A stretch of DNA of 64,000 nt from Pseudomonas mucidolens (GTDB lineage Bacteria; Pseudomonadota; Gammaproteobacteria; Pseudomonadales; Pseudomonadaceae), in NCBI RefSeq assembly GCF_900106045.1, contig NZ_LT629802.1, positions 124,001 to 188,000 of the forward strand, read 5' to 3'. Under the pieces are notes generated by a model, which was not told where the DNA came from, did not search any database, and was given only the letters and a program-made list of their open reading frames with translations. Shown one piece after another: positions 41,791 through 49,359 of this stretch; position 1 is the stretch's first letter, and the number at the start of each line of letters is the position of its first letter. The position numbers were made by a program, and so were the translations under genes.

Positions 41791-42957
41791 TTACAGGGGG
41801 ATTCCAGCCTTGACCCGATACTGATTCCTCACCGGCGTCGCATATTGCAGCACCAGATACGGTCGATGCTCGGCCGGGCATGCATTCAAGCGCCGCTCCC
41901 ATTCCGCTTTCGCCTTGACCAACTCATCCGCCGGGAACACCTCGGCGGCCGTTGGCACCTGTAATTGCGGGTCGGCGTCGTTCCACTGGGCATACGCCAG
42001 GTAATGCACGGGAAACAGCCGGTAACCGCCGAGGATCTGCCGATCCATCTCGAGCGCGAGCTGCTTGGTATCGTCGAAACGCTCGGTAATCGGTGGGGCA
42101 AAGTTGACGTGGACCCGGCCTTTGTAGCCGGTAATCCCGAGCGCGATGCTCACGTCATCTTCACCGGGTGCCTTGCTGTAGGTGCCGGTGGTGGCGCGGA
42201 TATACAGCTCACGTGCCTTGGCCGAATCGCATGGGTCGTACTCGTAGCTGATGGATACCGGGGTCAGGTTCAATGACTGGATAACCTCGGCGAACGGCTC
42301 ATCCTTGCGACTCATGTGGAACATCTTGAGGATCGCCGACTCGGTGCGATCATCCCCGTCCTTGGCGCGACCTTCGGCCTGGGCGATCCAGATCGACTGG
42401 CCGTCGTTGCGAATCGAATGGTTGATGTAGGCCGACAACAGTTGATACGCCGCCATCTTCTCGCGCCGACCGGTAATGGAGCGGTGTACGATAAAACTCT
42501 TGTTGAGGCGCATCAGGTCGCTGACAAACGGTTTTTGCAGCAGGTTGTCGCCGATGGCAATGCGTGGCGTCGGCAAGCCCGCGTGGTACACCGCGTAGTT
42601 GACGAAGGCCGGGTCCATTACGATGTCGCGATGGTTGGCCAAGAACAGGTAGGCCATGCCCGATTTGAGTTGTTCGACACCGGTGTAGGTGACGCCGTCG
42701 GTCGCGCGGTCAATCGTGTGGTCGACGTAGAACTCGACTTTGTCTTGCAAGGTGGCGACGGTGGTCACGCCGGCGAACTCTCGGCGCAGCTTCTGCGCGA
42801 TCAGCGGCTTGAGCAGCCAGCCGAAGGTGCCGGCAAAACGCGGGAAGCGAAAGTGGGTCAGAATGTCTAGAAAGGCCTTGTCACTGAACAGACGGGCCAG
42901 CACTGCCGGGACTTCGCTGTCGTTGTAAGGTCGGATGGTATCGAATTCACCCATCAT
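41791..42957 (-). CDS. 1-acyl-glycerol-3-phosphate acyltransferase-like protein
   Basis: A 388-residue protein of the PlsC-like acyltransferase superfamily. The catalytic HX4D motif is NHRDIVMDP, and later blocks include FIVHRSITGRREKM and IAQAEGRAKDGDD, which correspond to substrate-binding motifs. The N- and C-terminal extensions make it longer than PlsC (about 250). Two consecutive ATG codons (42957, 42954) can serve as start. The acyl acceptor is not evident from sequence. It is divergent from the zinc-ribbon gene. Confidence 0.85.
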   Translation of the reverse strand: MMGEFDTIRPYNDSEVPAVLARLFSDKAFLDILTHFRFPRFAGTFGWLLKPLIAQKLRREFAGVTTVATLQDKVEFYVDHTIDRATDGVTYTGVEQLKSGMAYLFLANHRDIVMDPAFVNYAVYHAGLPTPRIAIGDNLLQKPFVSDLMRLNKSFIVHRSITGRREKMAAYQLLSAYINHSIRNDGQSIWIAQAEGRAKDGDDRTESAILKMFHMSRKDEPFAEVIQSLNLTPVSISYEYDPCDSAKARELYIRATTGTYSKAPGEDDVSIALGITGYKGRVHVNFAPPITERFDDTKQLALEMDRQILGGYRLFPVHYLAYAQWNDADPQLQVPTAAEVFPADELVKAKAEWERRLNACPAEHRPYLVLQYATPVRNQYRVKAGIPL

Positions 42958-43098
42958 GCTCTCTTGTTAGAAACGGCTAAGGTAAGTAAAGGTTTGGAGC
43001 GATAAGTGACAGGGCGCGGTCTGAACAAATGGCATCAAACGAAAATAGCCCTGCAAATAGACCGGCGATTATACGCACAAGTCACTTAGGAGACCGCG

Positions 43099-43281
43099 AT
43101 GCTGGAAACCGAGCCGTACACATGTCCTTATTGCGGTGAGCTGGCGGAGGCTGTATTGGACCTGTCCGCTGGCGATCAGGACTATATAGAAGACTGTCCA
43201 GTGTGTTGCCGGCCGATTAATTTCGAGCTGCAGGTGCACGGTGACGAATGGATGCTTAACGTGCGCAGTGAGAACGAATAG
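43099..43281 (+). CDS. CPXCG-motif cysteine-rich (zinc-ribbon) small protein
   Basis: A 60-residue protein with CPYCGE near the start and CPVCCRP mid-chain, giving two CPxC knuckles that should bind one zinc. It is acidic otherwise. AGGAGACC precedes the ATG. It belongs to the CPXCG-motif family of unknown function and is paired with the DUF2007 gene 9 bases later. Confidence 0.85.
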   Translation: MLETEPYTCPYCGELAEAVLDLSAGDQDYIEDCPVCCRPINFELQVHGDEWMLNVRSENE

Positions 43282-43290
43282 GGTGCGTCC

Positions 43291-43551
43291 ATGCAGCGAA
43301 TCTACGAACCGGAAAACCTGATGGAAGGCGAATTGCTGCAACAGATGCTCGCCAGTGAGGGCATCGAGGCGCATTTGGTCGGGCGCCATTTGCTCGGCGG
43401 CACCGGCGAGCTGCCCATCTTCGGCCTGTTGGGATTAGAGGTGGAAAACCACCAGGCCAGCTGTGCACGTGAGCTGATTACCGCCTACATCGGCGCACAA
43501 CCCATGCCCAGCGACGACCCTGACAACGTTCCCGACGTATTGGTCTGTTAG
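43291..43551 (+). CDS. DUF2007 domain protein
   Basis: An 86-residue protein, MQRIYEPENLMEGELLQQMLASEGIEAHLVG, with the pattern of DUF2007 (a putative signal-transducing, PII-like ferredoxin fold). The stretch ELPIFGLLGLEVENHQASCARELI is the conserved core. It follows the zinc-ribbon gene closely, suggesting a functional pair. No catalytic residues are evident. Confidence 0.85.
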   Translation: MQRIYEPENLMEGELLQQMLASEGIEAHLVGRHLLGGTGELPIFGLLGLEVENHQASCARELITAYIGAQPMPSDDPDNVPDVLVC

Positions 43552-43587
43552 GCTGTTGGCCGGTTTATCCAAGAGTTATGTTGCCCC

Positions 43588-44208
43588 ATGTGTGGACGTT
43601 ATGCCCTGTTTCGCTGGAATCCTGCCTTTGCCGCCCTGCCGGGCTTTCCGACGGATCAACAGGCCCAGTGGAACATTTCTCCGAATGATTCGGTGTTGAT
43701 CCAGCGTCAGGGCGACGGCCAGCGCACCTTGGCGCGGGCGCGCTGGGGGCTGACGCCGCCGTGGCTCACCGACTTGTCCCGCACGCCAGCCCATGCTCGC
43801 GCCGAAACCCTGGCCGAGCAACCGATGTTTCGCGAGGCCTTTCGCCTGCGCCGCTGCCTGCTGCCGGCCAACGGGTTTTATGAGTGGCGCGGCACCCAGC
43901 GCAAACGGCCTTACTGGCTGACGCCGGGGGAAGGTTCGACGCTGTTCTTCGCGGCGATCTGGGAGGCTTATCCGGTACAGGAACAGGTGTGGTTAAGCAC
44001 GGCGGTGGTGACCCAGGCCGCGCAGAACCAACGTCGACCGCTGATTCTGGACGCGGCGGGGCAGCAAGCCTGGCTGGACCCCGAGACGCCGCTGCAGACG
44101 TTGCAGGCGCTGTTGGCCAGTGAACCCGCAGTGTTGCGTGAGCGGGTGCTGGCCAACCTGGTGAATGATCCAAAACTCAATGGGCCGGAGTGCCTGACGC
44201 CGGGCTGA
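43588..44208 (+). CDS. SRAP (YedK/HMCES) family protein with exchanged Asn/His
   Basis: A 206-residue SRAP-domain protein. Family members crosslink abasic sites in single-stranded DNA through Cys2, which is present here (MCGRYALF). The catalytic glutamate is Glu99 in NGFYEW. The two other conserved residues of E. coli YedK, Asn75 (usual context NARxET) and His160 (usual context HxRMP), appear as His69 in HARAET and Asn147 in NQRRP. Crosslink formation should remain possible through Cys2, but glycosylase or reversal chemistry may differ. Confidence 0.9.
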   Translation: MCGRYALFRWNPAFAALPGFPTDQQAQWNISPNDSVLIQRQGDGQRTLARARWGLTPPWLTDLSRTPAHARAETLAEQPMFREAFRLRRCLLPANGFYEWRGTQRKRPYWLTPGEGSTLFFAAIWEAYPVQEQVWLSTAVVTQAAQNQRRPLILDAAGQQAWLDPETPLQTLQALLASEPAVLRERVLANLVNDPKLNGPECLTPG

Positions 44209-44217
44209 TAGGCGATT

Positions 44218-44578
44218 TCAGACCTTGAACTGATTGATCAAGCGACGCTGCTGTTCCGCCAGCTTGGTCAAATCCGCGCTGGCGGTGCTCGACTCATCCG
44301 CGCCGCTGGCCATTTCGTTGGCCACTTGTCCGATACAGCCCCTTGGCGGTTAGCAGCGGGGCTTCCAGTTCGCGCTGGATCAGCGAAGCCTGGGTTTGGG
44401 CCAAGGCCGTGAGGCGTTGTTCGATGAGGTGTTCGAATTGCCCTTGGGTGCGCTCTTGCACCATCTCTTGGGTCCGGGCATCGGTGAACAATGCGTACAG
44501 CACCAAGGCGCCGACTACGCTTAAGGCAATGGCCCCGGCCAATGCCGCGACAGAGAACTGAATCGACTTGAATTTCAT
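44218..44578 (-). pseudogene. Methyl-accepting chemotaxis protein remnant with large internal deletion
   Basis: From ATG 44578 the reverse strand encodes a chemoreceptor N-terminus: a membrane helix (FSVAALAGAIALSVVGALVLYALF) and the start of a periplasmic sensor, up to LLTAKGLYRT. The last 37 residues of a receptor, GQVANEMASGADESSTASADL through QQRRLINQFKV and stop at 44218, then follow in another frame. Everything between (second helix, HAMP and the signalling hairpin, several hundred residues) is missing. The gene is therefore an internal-deletion pseudogene. Confidence 0.85.
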
Positions 44579-44781
44579 GGTGGCTCCGGGCACAGAGGAC
44601 ATCGTATCGGCCGCTGGCTGGGAGGACATGAGGCTTGGGGTCTGCAAATGCCGGGCGGTGTCGCAAACAGGCAGGCTCGCGGCGCAGGGTTATCCGAAAT
44701 TCAGCGGTTAAACGCCCGTGTATCTGGCGCCGATACAACGGAGCGCCTACGATACGCACCATGTTTTCAGGGAGAGCGTTC

Positions 44782-45591
44782 ATGAAGAAGTGTTTGGCGG
44801 TAAGTACATTGAGCGCAGCGTTGCTGCTCGCCGGTTGTCAATCGGTCAACACCACCAGCGGTGGCGCTGTCGGGGTGGAGCGTAAGCAGTACATGTTCAG
44901 CATGTTGTCGAGTCAGGAAGTCGACCAGATGTATGCGCAGTCCTACCAGCAGACCCTGGGTGAGGCCAGCGGCAAAGGCCTGGTGGACAAGAGCAGCGCC
45001 AATGCCAAACGCGTCCAGGCTATCGCCAAGCGCCTGATCGCCCAGGCGCCCACCTTCCGGCCGGATGCCGCGCAATGGAAGTGGGAAGTGAACCTGATCA
45101 AAAGCGACGAGATGAATGCCAACTGTGGGCCCGGCGGCAAAATTTTTGTCTACAGCGGTTTGATCACCAATCTCAAGTTGACCGACGACGAGCTGGCAGC
45201 GGTCATGGGCCATGAAATTGCCCATGCGTTGCGCGAGCACGGCCGTGAAGCCATGTCCAAAGCCTATGGCATCGAGATGGCCAAGCAAGGTGCCGGTGCG
45301 CTGTTCGGCTTGGGCCAGGACAGTCTGGCGCTGGCCGATACCGTGGCCAACTACGGCATGACCCTGCCTAACAGCCGCAGCAATGAAAACGAAGCGGATC
45401 TGATCGGCCTTGAGCTGGCGGCCCGCGCCGGCTATGACCCGAACGCCGCCATCACGCTGTGGAACAAAATGTCGAAGGCGTCGGAAGGCGCGCCACCGGA
45501 GTTCATGAGCACGCACCCGGCCTCCGACAGCCGGATCGCCTCGTTGCGGGCGGCGATTCCGAAGGTGATGCCACTTTACAAGCCGCGGTGA
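44782..45591 (+). CDS. M48 family metalloprotease, lipoprotein
   Basis: A 269-residue predicted zinc protease. Start ATG 44782 (MKKCLAVSTLSAALLLAGCQS) has GGGAGAG upstream and yields a signal peptide with lipobox LLAGC, lipidated at Cys19. The zinc motif HEIAH lies in VMGHEIAHALREHGRE, and the third ligand is probably the glutamate of NENEADLIGLELAA. This matches the LoiP/BepA-like group that acts on outer-membrane proteins in the periplasm. Single-gene unit, convergent with the GDT1 gene. Confidence 0.93.
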   Translation: MKKCLAVSTLSAALLLAGCQSVNTTSGGAVGVERKQYMFSMLSSQEVDQMYAQSYQQTLGEASGKGLVDKSSANAKRVQAIAKRLIAQAPTFRPDAAQWKWEVNLIKSDEMNANCGPGGKIFVYSGLITNLKLTDDELAAVMGHEIAHALREHGREAMSKAYGIEMAKQGAGALFGLGQDSLALADTVANYGMTLPNSRSNENEADLIGLELAARAGYDPNAAITLWNKMSKASEGAPPEFMSTHPASDSRIASLRAAIPKVMPLYKPR

Positions 45592-45594
45592 GTT

Positions 45595-45666
45595 GCAAGC
45601 GGCAAGCTGCAAGTCAGAAGCAAAAGCAGCCGCGCTTTTTCTTGTAGCTTTAAGCTTGCCGCTTGC
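45595..45666. repeat. Inverted repeat between convergent genes
   Basis: GCAAGCGGCAAGCT (45595-45608) and its perfect complement (45653-45666) flank 44 bases containing CTTTTTCTTG. The arms fill almost exactly the 80-base gap between the M48 and GDT1 stops. It is a second palindromic repeat type, unrelated to the 100-nt REPINs, and probably ends both transcripts. Confidence 0.75.
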
Positions 45667-45671
45667 CGCTG

Positions 45672-46244
45672 TTACAGCGTAATGGCCTTGTACACCGCAA
45701 CCAGCGCCAGGATGAAAAACGCCGAGGCCGCCAGTCGTCGAATCAGGGTCAATGGCAGTTTTTCCGCCGCGAAATTCCCCGCCAGAACTACCGGCACGTT
45801 GGCAATCAGCATGCCCACGGTGGTGCCGATAATCACCAGCCACAGTTCCGGGTATTGTGCCGCCAGCATCACCGTGGCGATTTGCGTCTTGTCGCCGATT
45901 TCAGCGATGAAGAACGCAATCAGGGTGGTCAGGAATGGGCCGAACTTGCGCGTGGTACTGGCTTCGTCATCATCCAGCTTGTCCGGTACCAGGGTCCACA
46001 GCGCCGTGGCGCAGAAGCTTGCGGCCAGAGTCCAATGCAATACCGCGTCCGAAAAGAAGCTGCTGAACCAGGCGCCCACGGCACCGGCGGCGGCATGGTT
46101 GGCAAGGGTCGCGGCGACGATGCCGGCGATGATCGGCCAGGGTTTGCGAAAGCGTGCAGCAAGAATGAGCGCGAGCAATTGTGTCTTGTCACCGATTTCG
46201 GCCAAGGCAACGATTGCAGTCGGAACGAGGAATGAGTCCAGCAT
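45672..46244 (-). CDS. GDT1/TMEM165 (UPF0016) family cation exporter
   Basis: A 190-residue membrane protein with six hydrophobic segments and the duplicated family motif EIGDKTQ, once near residue 14 and again mid-chain (FFIAEIGDKTQIATVML). The motif's Glu and Asp form the ion site. Family members export Mn or exchange Ca/Mn for protons. Start is ATG 46244 (MLDSFLVPTAIVALAEIGDK). Directly upstream is a yybP-ykoY Mn riboswitch, which strongly supports a Mn export role. Confidence 0.93.
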   Translation of the reverse strand: MLDSFLVPTAIVALAEIGDKTQLLALILAARFRKPWPIIAGIVAATLANHAAAGAVGAWFSSFFSDAVLHWTLAASFCATALWTLVPDKLDDDEASTTRKFGPFLTTLIAFFIAEIGDKTQIATVMLAAQYPELWLVIIGTTVGMLIANVPVVLAGNFAAEKLPLTLIRRLAASAFFILALVAVYKAITL

Positions 46245-46258
46245 CAGATAGGTTTCCA

Positions 46259-46446
46259 GGGGCGGGTCGACACGGCTATGACACGTACAGCCTTCCCGCC
46301 CCGGGTAAGGTGTGCGTGTCATAGGTCTTGTCAAACCCCGGTCCGTCTAAGCGGACTCCTGGGTCGCATACGCCATGGTCTGTTGACCAAGTATGTTGAC
46401 GTATGCCGGACGAGCGGGTGGCTCGTGGGAGACTACTCCCCTAGGA
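46259..46446 (-). ncRNA. yybP-ykoY (manganese) riboswitch with expression platform
   Basis: On the reverse strand the leader carries GGGGAGTAG (46441-46433), CATACGTCAACATACT (about 46405-46390) and GACAAGACCTATGAC (about 46332-46318), the conserved blocks of the yybP-ykoY Mn2+ aptamer. Downstream, CTATGACACG (46315-46324 on +, aptamer 3' edge) can pair perfectly with 46276-46285. A second 8-bp stem, GGGGCGGG (46295-46302) with CCCGCCCC (46259-46266), ends next to the GGAAA ribosome-binding region. The two stems cannot coexist as simple hairpins, so they look like the switching elements. Confidence 0.9.
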
Positions 46447-46461
46447 CGGAGCGGATTCTGC

Positions 46462-46495
46462 CTTGCCGAAATCCATTCGGCAAGCCTTCTTTTTC
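46462..46495 (+). terminator. Hairpin with T-run on the + strand between rsmC and the riboswitch
   Basis: CTTGCCGAA (46462-46470) and TTCGGCAAG (46476-46484) form a 9-bp perfect stem, followed on the + strand by CCTTCTTTTT. Both neighbours (rsmC and the riboswitch) are on the reverse strand, so a + strand terminator here has no annotated gene to end. On the reverse strand it is only a stem after rsmC. Confidence 0.6.
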
Positions 46496-46504
46496 AAACG
46501 CCCG

Positions 46505-47503
46505 TCAACCGCGCTTGGCCCGGTAGATGCGAAAACCCTGACCCTCGGCCTTGACCGCACAGATGCCCAGATGCTCTTCGATCAACGCCTGGTACTTCAG
46601 GAAACTATTCGCAACAAGCCGAAGTTCGCCGCCGTTTTTCAGATGTTGTCGTGCTTTTCGCAGCAGGTTTTCCGTGGCGAAATAATCCGTGTGAACCCCG
46701 ACATGGAACGGTGGGTTACTCAAGATCGAGTCCAGACCCATGGGTGCCGCGTCGATTCCGTCGCCCGTCAGCACCTCGGCTTCCAGCCCGTTGGCGGTCA
46801 GCGTCAGGCGACTGCTGGCGGTGGCGAAAGCATCCACATCGAGCAATGTGACGGTGTTATGCGGATAGCGGCGCTTGACTGCGGCGCCTAACACGCCAGC
46901 ACCACAACCGAAGTCCAGCACGTGGCCGCTGGGCAGTTTGTCCAGATGCTCCAGCAACAACGCTGTGCCGCGATCCAGGCGGCCATGGCTGAATACGCCT
47001 GGCAGGCTGACCACCTTGAGCGGTCCATCCGCCAACGGCACCTCGAACACTTGGGCCAGGCTTTCCAGGTCTGGCGCCGCCGGAGCGTTGCCCACGGTGA
47101 CTTGCCACAGCTGGCAATGCCGTGCGTTATCGAGCTTGCGCGGTTTGCCGAAGGCGTTCAGTTGCTTGGCGGCGCTTTCGATACCACCGCGTTTTTCCCC
47201 GACCAGAAATACCTCGGCCCCCGGCAGACGCGCGGCTACAGCCTTGAGGATGTAATCGGCCAGGTCCTTGGACTTGGGCAGGAACACCACCGCCGAGTCG
47301 AACCCCCGTCCTGGCACATTCACGCCAAAATGGCTGCGCTCGGCGAAGCGCGCGTCCAGCACCGCCTGATCGCCGGCATGCCAGCACCAGCCGTGGGCGT
47401 TGGGCAGGCGACCGAGCAGATCGTCGGCAGGCAAGCCAGCCAGTAACAGGTTGCCTTGAAAAAGTTCGGCCTGACGAAGCAGTACTTCACTGCGCGGATC
47501 CAT
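46505..47503 (-). CDS. rsmC: 16S rRNA m2G1207 methyltransferase
   Basis: Methylates G1207 of 16S rRNA with S-adenosylmethionine. It has 332 residues: a degenerate N-terminal methyltransferase-like domain and a catalytic C-terminal domain. The SAM site is [15 protein letters not shown], and the catalytic motif is [12 protein letters not shown]. It is preceded by the hydroxyacid dehydrogenase gene on the same strand with a 31-base gap. Confidence 0.94.
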   Translation of the reverse strand: MDPRSEVLLRQAELFQGNLLLAGLPADDLLGRLPNAHGWCWHAGDQAVLDARFAERSHFGVNVPGRGFDSAVVFLPKSKDLADYILKAVAARLPGAEVFLVGEKRGGIESAAKQLNAFGKPRKLDNARHCQLWQVTVGNAPAAPDLESLAQVFEVPLADGPLKVVSLPGVFSHGRLDRGTALLLEHLDKLPSGHVLDFGCGAGVLGAAVKRRYPHNTVTLLDVDAFATASSRLTLTANGLEAEVLTGDGIDAAPMGLDSILSNPPFHVGVHTDYFATENLLRKARQHLKNGGELRLVANSFLKYQALIEEHLGICAVKAEGQGFRIYRAKRG

Positions 47504-47534
47504 GGGCTGCTCCCTGAAAAAGGAGCGCAGTTTA

Positions 47535-48503
47535 TCAACTGACGACGCGCTGCGGTGTACCGCTGAAAAACCCCCGGGCGTTTTCTGTCAATTGCCCGAC
47601 GATGCGCTGCCGGGCTTCACGGCTGCCCCAGGCACTGTGGGGCGTGACGATCAACCTCGGAATGTCTGCCGCCAGCAGTGGGTTGCCGGCGGTGGGGGGC
47701 TCGACGCTCAGCACATCGGTCGCCGCGCCGCCCAGATGACCATTGCGCAATGCGTCTGCCAAGGCGTGTTCGTCGATCAAGCCACCGCGTGCGGTGTTGA
47801 CCACGAAAGCGCCCGGCTTGAGCAATGCCAGCTCGCGTGCGCCGATGAAGTGGCGGGTGTGTTCATTGAGCGGGCAGTGCAGCGTCAGGGCATCGATCTG
47901 CGGCAGCAGCTCATCCAGTGGCACGCGATCGGGTCGTGCCGGGCGCCCGGGAATTGCCCCCAGCAATACGCGCATGCCAAAGGCTTGCGCCAGGCGTGCC
48001 ACGGCCCCACCGAGTTCGCCATGGCCCAGTAGGCCGAGGGTTTTACCTTCCAGTTCGATAATCGGGTAATCCAGCAAGCAGAACTGTCGGGATTGCTGCC
48101 AAAGGCCCGCGTCGACGTCTTTCTGGTAATCCTTCAGGCGCGTGGCCAGGTTCAGCAGCAGCATGATCGTGTGCTGAGCCACCGATGGGGTGCCGTAACC
48201 CTGGCAGTTACTGACGGTAATCCCTTGGGCGCGGGCCGCTGCCAGATCGACGTTGTTGGTGCCGGTAGCGGCAATCAGGATCAGCTTCAGGTCGGGGCAG
48301 GCCGCGAGTGTTCGGGCATCCAGCAGGATCTTGTTGCTGATCGCCACTTGGGCGCCTTGCAGGCGTTCGACCACTTGGTCCGGCGGGGTTTGCTCCTGCA
48401 GTTGCAAGTCACTGAAGGACGCCCGTAGCTGGCTCAGGTCCAAGTCTCCGAGGTCCAGGGAAGGGTGATCGAGGAAGACGGCGCGGCGATTGTTCGTCAT
48501 CAA
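47535..48503 (-). CDS. D-2-hydroxyacid dehydrogenase (glycerate dehydrogenase-like)
   Basis: A 322-residue NAD-dependent dehydrogenase that reduces 2-keto acids such as hydroxypyruvate. The nucleotide motif is [13 protein letters not shown]. The catalytic Arg is in [11 protein letters not shown], Glu in DVLSVEPP and His in VTPHSAWGS. The HprA-like subgroup is the closest by motif, but substrate cannot be fixed. It is followed closely by rsmC and is divergent from the LysE gene. Confidence 0.9.
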   Translation of the reverse strand: MMTNNRRAVFLDHPSLDLGDLDLSQLRASFSDLQLQEQTPPDQVVERLQGAQVAISNKILLDARTLAACPDLKLILIAATGTNNVDLAAARAQGITVSNCQGYGTPSVAQHTIMLLLNLATRLKDYQKDVDAGLWQQSRQFCLLDYPIIELEGKTLGLLGHGELGGAVARLAQAFGMRVLLGAIPGRPARPDRVPLDELLPQIDALTLHCPLNEHTRHFIGARELALLKPGAFVVNTARGGLIDEHALADALRNGHLGGAATDVLSVEPPTAGNPLLAADIPRLIVTPHSAWGSREARQRIVGQLTENARGFFSGTPQRVVS

Positions 48504-48584
48504 CTGTACCTTTTGCGGCGGGGTTTGAAGGCGTAATCTGCCGAGCCTATCAGATGAAATAATCAGTTACTTCCTGGAGCGTGC

Positions 48585-49214
48585 ATGTACCTCACCGAGT
48601 TCTTGACCGTGGTTCTGATTCACCTGCTGGCGGTTGCCAGTCCTGGGCCGGATTTTGCTGTGGTCGTGCGCGAGAGCGTGACCCACGGGCGTCGCGCGGG
48701 CACCTGGACGGCGTTGGGTGTCGGTTCGGCGATTTTCTTGCACGTAGGCTATTCGTTGCTCGGCATCGGCTTGATCGTGTCCCAGTCCATCGTGCTGTTT
48801 AACGCCTTGAAGTGGGCGGCTGCGGCTTACTTGCTGTACATCGGCTTCAAGGCCCTGCGCGCGCAACCGACCAAACCGACTGGCGAAGAAAGCCTGCACC
48901 GGGAAGTCGGCGAGCGCAGCGCGCGTGGAGCGTTTACCGCAGGCTTTGTCACCAATGGCTTGAACCCCAAGGCCACGCTGTTTTTCCTGTCGCTATTCAC
49001 GGTGGTCATCAATCCGCACACGCCGCTGGCGATCCAGGCTGGTTATGGGGTGTATCTGGCCACGGCTACCGCGGTCTGGTTTTGCCTGGTGGCCATGCTG
49101 TTCAGCCAGCAACGGGTTCGCGCCGGGTTTGCGCGCATGGGCCATTGGTTCGACCGGGTCATGGGCGCGGTGCTGATCGCCATTGGGGTGAAACTGGTGT
49201 TCACCGAGCGTTAG
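48585..49214 (+). CDS. LysE/RhtB family amino-acid exporter
   Basis: A 209-residue inner-membrane protein with six hydrophobic segments. The family signature VASPGPDFAVVVRES near the start and FVTNGLNPKATLFFLSLFTVV are RhtC/threonine-exporter-like. The start has CTGGAG upstream. It stands alone; substrate is unknown. Confidence 0.92.
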   Translation: MYLTEFLTVVLIHLLAVASPGPDFAVVVRESVTHGRRAGTWTALGVGSAIFLHVGYSLLGIGLIVSQSIVLFNALKWAAAAYLLYIGFKALRAQPTKPTGEESLHREVGERSARGAFTAGFVTNGLNPKATLFFLSLFTVVINPHTPLAIQAGYGVYLATATAVWFCLVAMLFSQQRVRAGFARMGHWFDRVMGAVLIAIGVKLVFTER

Positions 49215-49230
49215 GCGTGGTGTGAATCAG

Positions 49231-49291
49231 CGAATACTGGCTCAAAGCTAGCATTCGCCGGGTTCTGCAAATCATTCCTTCGGCTGATTTG
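49231..49291. promoter_or_regulatory. Two dyads upstream of the acyl-CoA ligase gene
   Basis: CGAATACTGGCT (49231-49242) and AGCTAGCATTCG (49246-49257) form an imperfect inverted repeat (10 Watson-Crick pairs plus one G-U). CAAATCA (49268-49274) and TGATTTG (49285-49291) form a second, perfect dyad. Neither has a T-run, so operators for the ligase gene are more likely than a terminator for the LysE gene, but this is inference. Confidence 0.4.
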
Positions 49292-49359
49292 GCCTGCGCA
49301 TAAGGTCTCTAAAGTGCAAATCCTTTAGCCAAGACCGTGCAGTCATAAAAGGGATTCGT

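Noticed and set aside
44294..44647. A small intact chemoreceptor-like gene of 117 codons
   Set aside because: The open frame is only the N-terminal half of the deleted receptor joined to out-of-frame DNA; the true C-terminus lies in another frame.
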